Shown one piece after another: positions 45,054 through 53,492 of a stretch of DNA of 64,000 nucleotides. Both the position numbers and the translations under genes were made by a program. The DNA comes from Argyresthia goedartella (taxonomy: Eukaryota > Arthropoda > Insecta > Lepidoptera > Argyresthiidae). How positions within the stretch are numbered: position 1 is the stretch's first letter; every line of letters starts with the position of its first letter. Where the stretch lies: positions 8,866,001 to 8,930,000 of the forward strand of contig OX463813.1 in assembly GCA_949825045.1 (NCBI GenBank), given 5' to 3'. The notes under the pieces were generated by a model. The model ran no database searches and was not told the DNA's origin. It was given only the letters and a program-made list of their open reading frames with translations.

Positions 45054-45230
45054 GGTACATTGCTTTAGGCCCCTCACTAGAATACCCTGTGTTGTGGGAA
45101 CCAGAAACAGAGACACTACACACATATTAACATCCAAGGTTTATTTTTTCTTTATCTCCAGTCAGGGATCAAATGTGGGAGCTCTCGCATGGCAGGCAGA
45201 GCCACAACCACAGCATCACAGAGGTTGTCA
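45054..45230 (-). mobile_element. SINE family A, minus copy
   Basis: Plus-strand landmarks are GTACATTGCTTTAGGCCCCT, CACTAGAATACCCTGTGTTG, CAGGGATCAAATGTGGGA (decayed B box) and CACAGAGGTTGTCAA. It lies about 9 bp beyond the piggyBac-type element's right duplication. Confidence 0.75.
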
Positions 45231-45539
45231 ATTATATGATATAAAAGCTTGTTGCGAGATTAACTTGTGTAGATAAATATTTATGTAACTTGATCTTGAC
45301 ATAAATAAATTGAAGAGAAAAAAAAAGTCAAGTGCAGCCCTGACCAGGGTTGAAGGGTTCCATCATAGAACAAGAAAACTTATGTACTAAAAATAATAAA
45401 ACAAAAAGAAAATAATCTTCTGTCCAAACCGATATAAAATCAATTGCCACCACAACTATACATTCTACCATCATATTTGAATCATGATACCATTGTAGTT
45501 TTAATTATCTGTCAAAATTACAACTCTCTACCTTATATG

Positions 45540-45645
45540 GTTCATGAGATACAGCCCGCTTACTGACAGACGGACGGACGGACAGCGGAGGCTTAGTAAT
45601 AGGGTCCTATTTGGCACCCTTCGGGTATGGAATCCTAAAAAGTCT
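45540..45645 (-). repeat. Family J repeat fragment
   Basis: GAGATACAGCCCGCTTACTG, ACAGACGGACGGACGGACAG, CGGAGGCTTAGTAATAGGGT and CCCTTCGGGTATGGAATCCT are one end of the family, on the minus strand. Confidence 0.6.
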
Positions 45646-46617
45646 GTATTTTCAAAATGGTAAATAATCTACAAAAGTAAATCTCGCAACAAGCTATTTG
45701 TATTATAACATTTTATTTTTTTAGAGCATTTAAATATAAGCTTCTTTTTATTTTTTTATATTCAGTTTTTTTTTTTTTTTGCTGTGATATTGTAACTAAA
45801 TGTTTCTTAACCTCTGGAATGTCCCTGTACAGCGAATCTCGTGGACCCTATCGCGTCCAAGGTTCTGGCGAAAATAAATTTTCAATCGACTTGCGTTATT
45901 AATTTGATAAGTTTGTTAGGTTATTTTATTAGTTTCCTAACATGTTATCATATGTACCATAATAAAGTTAATAAAATTACCTATCTTGTGATGTATAGTA
46001 CTCACATGTGATAATAAAGTTGATAAGGCTTTTCATCTATTGTTTGCAGAATCCATTATTTGACACCGCCACTCACACAAAACTTACACTATTTTCTATT
46101 TTTCACATCACCACTATTAATTTCTGCAGTGATAAGATGTATTATTTTATGTAAGTCTGCGGCCAGTCGCCTGGCCAAAAATGGCGACATGGCTTGTTAT
46201 TTTATTTATTTTGATCTGATTGGCTGTCTCAATGTCTGTTCCATTCATATCACATGGTTGCCACCTAAACTACTCATAATCTAAGACTACTTCCGGGAAT
46301 GTTTTGAAACTTGGTGAATATTTATAAAATTCATAAACGGCTAGCATCCTATGCGCTTATGCAGGGCACAGGGCAATTTAAAGTGCCATTGTTGACAGGA
46401 GACCTAGTGATTCACTTAGGCATATACATCATCTACTGATAACTATATCCTGGCCATCCACAGTGTCTGATTTGGTAGAGTAATGCTGCAAGTTCCAGAA
46501 CAACGACCAGTTCAAAAGTTTTTCGGGTCATAGGGCATTTATTTGTCTTGAAGAGTACTTGTTAAGATTTTTCTATTGTGACAGAGAACTAAGTTAAGTT
46601 AACTTAACTCAGTTAAG

Positions 46618-46830
46618 GTGAATCAAACAAGCCCAAACTCGATAGGGTTGCATCGTTTTATTACAGAGTTGCCAAGGCCATTTTCAAGGTCCATCATCAG
46701 ACCCTGGACATCATCTAGGACCAAATTTCTTGTCAAGATGAATCAACAAGCCCAAACTTGATGGGATTGTAATGTTTTGTTACCGAGTTTGTCTGGGTCT
46801 ATCATCAGATCAAATCCATGACATAAAAAA
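46618..46830. repeat. Tandem duplication, about 120-bp unit, diverged
   Basis: GAATCAAACAAGCCCAAACT ... GGGTTGCATCGTTTTATTAC, AGAGTTGCC, CATCATCAGA is followed by a second series GAATCAACAAGCCCAAACTT ... GGGATTGTAATGTTTTGTTA, CCGAGTTTG, CATCATCAGA. The second copy is shorter. The divergence suggests an old duplication or an internally repetitive element. Confidence 0.75.
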
Positions 46831-47340
46831 ATTGTACTGTCATCAGATTTACATATTAGATGCATGCATAATTACAGATTAATGGGAAAATGGGATGTGG
46901 GTCAAATTTAATTTCATCAGAACATCTGTACATACCTATACAATCTATACAAACATTCATTGCAAGATAGTAAAAGCTTTGAAAATCATATTGAGAGGAA
47001 GAATTATAGAATAATATTAACATTTGAACATGAATAACTGGACTGACTGACACAGACTATATGAATAACCACATGGGGTAAAATGTGCCTCTTCTCACCT
47101 CATTCTGTCCTTGTACAAAACTCATCCTCAGCTACATCTCAAAGGAAAAGGGTGGGATGTAATGTGTTTTTATATGATAAACATTATATATGGTTAGTGT
47201 CCAAGGTATTATTAATATATTATTATTATTATATTTTTGGCTTATGGGGCGGGACTTCGATAAATTTAGTACCAATTGGTTTTTTCTAAAAAAAGTGAAA
47301 AGTTAACCTTTCCCCTACCTCCCTATATTGGGATGTGGTA

Positions 47341-47595
47341 GTCGGAATGGCCTAGTCGGCAGTGACCCTGCCTCTGAAACCAAGGGGATCTCGGGTTCGA
47401 GTCCCAGTGGGGGCAAATATTTGTTTGAAGAGAACGGATGTTTGTACCCTAGTCATGGTTGTTTATCTATCTAAGTATAATATTTATCTTGATAAGTATG
47501 TGTATCATTGTCTAGTACCCAAGATACAGGGATCCTAGTTTGGGGCTACTAGATCAATGTGTGTCAATAGTGTCCAAGGTATTATTATCATTATA
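47341..47595 (+). mobile_element. SINE family B, full-length copy
   Basis: The head GTCGGAATGGCCTAGTCGGC with B box GGTTCGAGTCC, the body TTTGTTTGAAGAGAACGG and the GTGTCCAAGGTATTATTA tail are all present. Several small changes mark it as moderately old. Confidence 0.9.
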
Positions 47596-47659
47596 TAATA
47601 CAAACAAAACGAGCATTGAATATTGTTGTCCTTACCTGTTAAAACTGACAGAAAGTCTG

Positions 47660-47805
47660 TTAGTTAAAGTGGGCTTTGCTTCACTCACCCCCTTTATCCT
47701 TACTTAGCATGAGTGACCCACCACTTTGCCCAGATAGTCTTTTATTAGCCAATAACAAGCCATTGGTGAACCCATTTATTAATTTAAACGCGCAAATCAG
47801 TATTT
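47660..47805 (-). mobile_element. MITE family C, decayed remnant
   Basis: Plus-strand AGTGGGCTTTGCTTCACTCA, CCCCCTTTATCCTTACTTAG and, at the right, GCGCAAATCAGTATTTCT are reverse-orientation pieces of family C. It ends about 180 bp before JIL-1 exon 1. Confidence 0.5.
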
Positions 47806-47988
47806 CTTTCCCTCATTTTAGGTAATACCTCTGTTCATCCCCTTATCGACACTCTGACCATTCTCTCAGTTAGTATTTTATTTATTATTCTCTGTAATTA
47901 ATTATCATGAAAGTGGCATAGAAGCACAGTAACCTATCAGAAAGACAACAAGGTAATGGATTTAAGCCAGCAGGAATCAATTACATAC

Positions 47989-48418
47989 CTCTAGTTCTTT
48001 TCCTAATTTTACTAGCGTCTACAAGATTCCAGTCAACGGAATCTCTAGCTGGGGGCGGGACAGTCCCACCGATGAGCTCGACGGAGTTACTCCTCTTTCC
48101 AGCCTCAGGCAGTGGAGCCTCCTCCTTCTTAGGATCCTTTACCACAGCACTAGATGCACTAACACTTGTTTCTACAGTCTCTACAGTCTTAGTATGATGG
48201 TTGCAATGCCCATTTGGAGGTAAGTCCGATCGGACCTTTTTGGTCGCCGCATTCTTTTGCGATAGCCGCCTTTTCAGCTTGGCCGATTGGGACGAGTTCC
48301 TTGAGCTAATAGGGCTGGGGCAACCGCACTCCATGCTGCCCTCTTGGTCGCTTCCCTCGTAGTAACCAGATTCGTGCTCAGGCTTTTTGTCTGGCACGCT
48401 CATCTCTCCAGTCGCCAT
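47989..48418 (-). CDS. JIL-1: MSK/JIL-1 kinase, exon 1 (N-terminal tail)
   Basis: Translation starts at ATG 48418-48416 in a strong context (ACAGCCATGG) and runs 143 codons plus one base to a donor (GAG|GTATGT) at 47988. The product begins MATGEMSVPDKKPEHESGYY. It is rich in Ser, Lys, Glu and Pro, with a basic stretch around residues 44-60 (KLKRRLSQKNAATKKVR) that could be a nuclear localisation signal, and ends DASKIRKRTR. It has no recognisable domain and looks disordered. Its identity as exon 1 of the kinase is inferred: its phase-1 end joins exon 2 to give TR-VNLNG-ASKV, which lines up with the short segment before the kinase domain of MSK enzymes. The alternative is that it belongs to another transcript; the same join is phase-compatible with 52516-51913. 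Confidence 0.75.
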
Positions 48419-48423
48419 GGCTG

Positions 48424-48444
48424 TCAACCCTTGCCTAACACCAT
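48424..48444 (-). promoter_or_regulatory. Possible upstream ORF in the JIL-1 leader
   Basis: A six-codon frame (ATG at 48444, stop TGA ending at 48424) finishes five bases before the main start codon. Its own context (TTCATGG) is weak. If the leader extends this far, it could modulate initiation at the main ATG. Confidence 0.4.
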
Positions 48445-49681
48445 GAATACAAAAACGCCGCGGGTCCTTCCGTGTGGAATCAAGTGTTAACTTTGAACTT
48501 TACTGGCGAAAGTAAGGACACGTAGAAACTCTGTTTGCGACCGCAACCGACGGAGGTTCACACGAAACAAAGTGCTTGCCAGATGGCGCGGCTGTAGGTT
48601 AATAACCCGACGGAATACAAAAGCCTTGCTTCGCGCTCCGTCTCGTCCTGCGGGAACGACAATCCAATTCTGCCGGTTGTTTACCAATTTCACTCGTGTC
48701 TGCTTTCACACCGTTCAAATGTCAAAATTCTATTTTCTTTGTAATTTTGCAATTTTCGGTAGGTAACAAAATTCACAGCAACTTCGATGTCCTGTTGATA
48801 TGGTCGCACTTTCGTTTGTAACAAATCAGGTGCATAATTACGTAAAAAAACACCACACTACGCAATAGGGTCCATTCACTATCGAAACAGTTCGTTATTT
48901 CGTAACCTTTCACTATCACTCTAGTTTCTAGCCTAAATTGTCTTTTCTTAGAAAACTATCTACACAGTAAAAATTACATAAAAAATGCGTGCGCAAGTAA
49001 GACGTCAACTCACTCAGCGCTGAAAATTAACTAAAAAATAACGTGAAAAGCAAAATAGAAACCGTACCGAGTCACTTCTCCCACCACAATATTACGAGGC
49101 CACATAGTGCTGGACAAAGCGTCAGATGAATCGATTTATCGACTTACATTAACTCGATTATAATTTTATCAAGATTTTAATGCCGAAAAAGCTAAAAACA
49201 AGGTGTTTAAATGCGAAAATTGAAGTTGAAAGCATTAATAGAATATGATTTAATTTATTTAACTTTACACTTACTGTGAAGAAAAGGCTTAATTTCATAC
49301 GTATACTCAACACAGAGACAAGGTTAGAGAGAGAAAACGCTAATACTTATCCAAGGGGTAGAAAGAGACATAATACAACGTGAAGCTGCGTCTCCATCTT
49401 CACATGGGTAATATCAATGTATGCGTGATTAATACAGCATACGACGGTGTGTTGGATCGTGTATATTTGAGTACACTTCGAATTTTAAAATTACAAACGC
49501 GGAGATGAAAAATAATTTTATCTCTGAGAACATCCGATGATCCGTCACACATAATAAATAAATTTCAGAGAAACAGCATAAGTTTTGCTGTGATTTAACT
49601 TACCGACCTGAGCTGTTGCTTAGGTGGCACTGTAATGAATGAACTACATTTAACATACATACATTTAAAATTTACTTACAG
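48445..49681 (-). other. Region upstream of JIL-1 exon 1
   Basis: The stretch 48480-48720 is visibly richer in CG than its surroundings and probably contains the promoter and leader of the kinase transcript. I see no TATA box in a convincing position. Short open frames on both strands (about 65 codons) are explained by this composition. From 48770 on the sequence is AT-rich, with no element I can identify. Confidence 0.4.
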
Positions 49682-49840
49682 GCACATACATTGCTTCTGG
49701 CCACACACTAGGATACCTTGTGTCGTGGGAAACATCCAAGACCTGGGGTTTTTTTTTCTTCCTGCCCAGCCGGGATTCGAACCCAGGACCTCTCGCTTGT
49801 AAGCACAGCTTCGACCGCAACACAAAGAGATCGTCTACTA
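49682..49840 (-). mobile_element. SINE family A, minus copy
   Basis: Plus-strand CACATACATTGCTTCTGGCC, CACACTAGGATACCTTGTGT, AACATCCAAGACCTGGGGTT, GCCGGGATTCGAACCCAGGA (reverse B box) and CAACACAAAGAGATCGTC. About 35 bp are missing between GTGGGAA and ACATCC compared with the other copies. Confidence 0.82.
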
Positions 49841-50033
49841 GACTTACATCAAGACATACACCTGAACATCTTCAATATTTTTTCATTATGTTTCGAAGAA
49901 CCTGCCTTATAGTAGAAAGACAGAGCTTAACCTTGGTATATAATAAAGTAGCATAATTACATTGGTCAAGGGCGTCCTCGATATTGTTGGAGCCCTATTC
50001 TATTACACTATATTGCAGTAAGGTACTTTTTAC

Positions 50034-50512
50034 TAGAGATGCAACGAATAGTGATTTGGCCGAATACCGAATATCCGGCCACGTTCTTGGCCGAAGCGGC
50101 GAATATTCGGCACCATTATGCACATAAATATGTAGGTAGTTTTACATGTCGGTGACAGATTAATTGAAAACCCGTATATGTTTTCCACGAAACGCATTCT
50201 TTCTTCATTGTTCTATCATATTTTGTTACTAATAGTCTGTATTAGGTAGTTAAATATCTATTATTGTTCGTCCAAAGCAAAAGATAGCACCAGATGATGA
50301 TAATTTGTTATTTATTGTCATATTGTTACCTTAGCAGTACTTTATTTCAGACGTATTACGACGAAACTTGTCCGATTTTATTTATGACAGTTTTATAAAA
50401 AATATTGGGTATTCGGCTTATTCCTTGCAAAGTTCGGCCGAATACCGAATAATCGAAAAAGGGGCCGAACAGGCCGAATATCGAATACTTGCCAAAAACA
50501 CATGCATCTCTA
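50034..50512. mobile_element. Non-autonomous hAT element, 479 bp
   Basis: The ends TAGAGATGCAACGAATAG and (inverted) TAGAGATGCATG are hAT-type. Subterminal GGCCGAATACCGAATATCC motifs occur in both orientations. The flanking 8-mers CTTTTTAC and ATTTTGAC agree at six of eight positions, consistent with an old 8-bp duplication. No coding sequence remains. Confidence 0.8.
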
Positions 50513-50573
50513 ATTTTGACCATGACGGCTCATAGGAGCAGTTAAATATATACGGACGGATGGTGCAATTTAA

Positions 50574-50921
50574 CCTCTTGAATACCACCGGTGTTAGCTA
50601 ACGCCACTTTTTAGGTTCGCCTAGTGTGGGACCATAGTTAAATCAATTTTGCACTAACCATCATCACACTATCTCCTCTATCCTAACCTAACCCATGATT
50701 ATTTGTGGTGCGGAATTCACTTTGCATTCAATGTTAAGTACTAAGTATCTAGTATCTAAGTATCTACAAACATTTGTAAAATTATGGCTCATGTATGTGT
50801 GTGAATAAATAAAATATTACTATTATTATTTATTATTATTACTTATAGGTTTAAAATTTTATTACCATGGCATACGGTTCAAAATCAAGACCTGTTCCTA
50901 CTACCCTCGATTTTTGAGAGG
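50574..50921. mobile_element. piggyBac-type MITE, 348 bp, with TTAA sites
   Basis: TTAA at 50570-50573 and 50922-50925 flank an element starting CCTCTTGAATACCACCGG and ending CGATTTTTGAGAGG. The interior has GTTAGCTAACGCCACTTTT and GGTTTAAAATTTTATTACC, shared with 39243-39359. A TATTATTATTTATTATTATT microsatellite and extra AT-rich DNA account for the greater length. Confidence 0.72.
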
Positions 50922-51364
50922 TTAAAATACCTATAATATGAATAATATAAATATAATACCTATATATTAGGTGGATAGGTCTGCTATATAATAAATGTAA
51001 ACATACGAAAAATATAAATATAAAGTATAGGGTAAATTACGATTAATTTAACATTACCGCTTGACACTTCTCGGCTTTTTTTATATCGTAAATCAATAAA
51101 CTTTTTTCAGATTTTTCCCTTATACTCTTCATGATACTCCTCTGTGCCAAATTTTATGTTTCAAGTGTCGAGCGGTAAAGTTAAAGTAATCGTACTGTCA
51201 TTTGTTATGTATGTGTGCATTGCATTGTGTACTAACAACTTTGGGGCTAAGATAAGTTGGAAATCTCCAGTGAATACCATCAACTGTTAATCAACTTTCA
51301 GCCAAATAATTAGCTATATCTAATCATTCCATCACGAATGTTCTGTGTGTGTGAGTCTCTCTCC

Positions 51365-51465
51365 CTCTACCTGGGTTCATCAGATAGAACCCAGACTTAC
51401 GATGATGGACTGACAGACGTTCATGACAGACCCCTAAAGCACCCTTCGAGCACGAGACCCTAAAA
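51365..51465. repeat. Eroded family J fragment
   Basis: ATCAGATAGAACCCAGACTT, GGACTGACAGACGTTCATGA and CACCCTTCGAGCACGAGACC loosely follow the family J order. Low certainty. Confidence 0.35.
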
Positions 51466-51912
51466 CGAGTCTTTGGGATCCGGACAAAAGCCTTCGGATT
51501 TCAATCAAAATAAATCGTTAGTTGGTTTGAACGTCTTCAGAATTTCCGCCACTGTTGTTCTGAAGAATTTCGAGCGGACATTCGTTAACTTCTATTTCGA
51601 TATAGGGATATAAAGGTTGATATAAAGTCGGTATTGTCGGTCGCTATCACACGCTATCACATGACATTACACGCAAATTTCTGTCTCGTTCTGGCATGGA
51701 TCTTCTGTCTCTGTCTTCCCTATAGTTTTTGATTCCCTTGAATGGAGGAACCTATCTATACTCTATTCATTACACAGAATAACCATAATAGGTAATAACA
51801 ATTCCATACGTAATGAATGACTAATGTGTTTGCATATTTTGGTTTCTCGGAAATGGTTTATTAATGAAGTAGTCATAACTGGCAATGAATTTGATCTCAA
51901 AATTTCACTTAC

Positions 51913-52516
51913 CGTATTCAATTTCATGACGAACAGTATCCGCCTTAACGATGACCGGAGTTTCTTCAAAGGCCTTAGCTTTCGAATCATCTTTCGTCTC
52001 CTCGTCATCTTTCTCGGTGTCATCATCGTCACAGTAATATGTTTTAGTCTTGGTAAAGAAATCGAAATCTATCGCCGCTCGTTTCATAGTAGGTGTGGGG
52101 GTAGCACTAGAAGCATCCATTTCAAATTGCAGCATTCTTGCCGGTGACATGACCTCTAAAGGCTTTGCAAAAATGTCATATTCGATCTTTTTGCCAAGCG
52201 ATAATTTTAGAAGACTCTGCGGTTTCGGCGTTTCTAGAGAGCATTTTGGCACGTCGAAATCTATAACCAGTTTGGAGTCAGTCGTCGATGGAGTCTCTAC
52301 AATAGGAGATGGAATTTCTGGAGTGTCAGTAATCGGTGTTATTGTAGCGCTATCAATTGATAAGTCTCGTTCGCCAATGGTCACGTTTTCCCCAATCATT
52401 GACATGTTGTCCATACTCATATGGAATGTATCGTCAGGAAGTTTGTCAATTACATATACATTACCACTCGAAGATGCTACTGAGGATGCGATAGTGTCTT
52501 TTGTTTCAGATTCCAT
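51913..52516 (-). CDS. First coding exon of an unidentified protein
   Basis: An ATG at 52516-52514 is preceded in frame by a stop (52549-52547). The frame runs 201 codons plus one base to a donor (TACG|GTAAGT) at 51912. The product starts MESETKDTIASSVASSSGNV. It contains VETPSTTDSKLVIDFDVPKC, SLLKLSLGKKIEYDIFAKP, MSPARMLQFEMDAS and IDFDFFTKTKTYYCDDDDTE, then an acidic Lys/Asp/Glu-rich tail. It looks largely disordered, with short conserved-looking hydrophobic motifs. I do not recognise the family. No further minus-strand exon was found between 51912 and the JIL-1 start. Its phase-1 donor would join JIL-1 exon 2 in frame, so it may be an alternative first exon of that kinase; a separate gene is equally possible. 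It is divergent to the MAP4K3-type gene at 56811. Confidence 0.7.
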
Positions 52517-53484
52517 TTTGTTATTAAGAGCACGTAATTTAAACAATTAAACACCAATATCAATAAAAGACATGAACTTTAATCGACATTATCACATCAC
52601 TAGACTGTTGCCATTCGCAACGCACGCACACTGCACTGGATTGGTATTTGTTTGTTTGTGTGTATCTGGGAGCTGTCAAACGAGTTTCGCTCTACAGATT
52701 TGTTTTCCTATTTCCTTTATTGAATCATGTCTTTTACAGGCGATTTACCTTGATACATGATTTGAAAGTATTAGAACTTTATTTTCTGAGTCTAAATACA
52801 TAATAAAAGCTGTAAGTACAGCACATTTGCACTGTAGGTTCGGCTATAAATAACTTCGTAGATCCACTTGCGGGCGCGAATATTTCCCCGCTCTTTTCAT
52901 ACCACTCACAACCACAACAGTTCTAGTTTATAATGAAAATAGTCTATTGACACGTACACAATAACTATCACTTGTAGAAATACATATATCTGTAGGATAT
53001 CGCGAGTTTATTTCGATTTTATTAGCGGCGCGGGCTCCGTTGTTCACGAAATACAACAATCTAAATCTGCTGTCATCCATCAACAAAACTGCGTTGCGCT
53101 GTGAATGAAATCGAATTGTCGATATTTCCTTTTCCTCTGAAACTTTGTTATCTTTACATTAATGCTATAACTATTTCAGGTATGGTAGGATAATAAAACT
53201 CAACTCTGAAAATCTTAACTGTACCTACTTGAGGATTCCGGATTAATTTTTCATTCAAATAGTACGTTGATAAATATAGTAAAAATATTATTTCAGAACG
53301 TTGCTTCTTCATTGAAGGTCAAATCAATGCATTGATTTTGCGGCGTTGTTCTGATTCTGAGAATCTGTAGCTCTACCAAATGTTATTAATAAATGTTTAC
53401 TTGTTGATAAACACTACGTGAACAACAAATAAACTTTTTTGAACAATTTCATTTCGAATGGAAAGTTACAGCGCACCTGCTGAC
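52517..53484. other. Intergenic region upstream of the 52516 exon
   Basis: This is AT-rich DNA between the minus-strand exon and the hAT insertion. It should contain the promoter of the 52516-51913 exon. A CG-richer part around 52860-53050 is a possible core, but no defined element can be called. Confidence 0.4.
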
Positions 53485-53492
53485 ATTACTAA

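Larger units (their letters stand above)
38361..47988 (-). other. JIL-1/MSK intron 1 (9.6 kb)
   Basis: It separates the N-terminal exon from the first kinase exon. It contains a family P copy, a 117-bp piggyBac-type MITE, a 1.3-kb TIR element, SINEs B and A, the complete piggyBac-type transposon and a tandem duplication, listed separately. The stretches 38361-38837, 41626-42164, 45646-46617 and 46831-47340 show nothing I can support. Confidence 0.85.

Noticed and set aside
48487..48693. A 68-codon minus-strand frame just upstream of JIL-1
   Set aside because: It lies in the CG-rich leader/promoter region, has no ATG in good context and no similarity I recognise. It is probably fortuitous.
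51763..52550. Plus-strand frames opposite the 52516-51913 exon, and plus-strand frames opposite the hAT transposase
   Set aside because: They are shadows of the minus-strand coding sequence in other frames.
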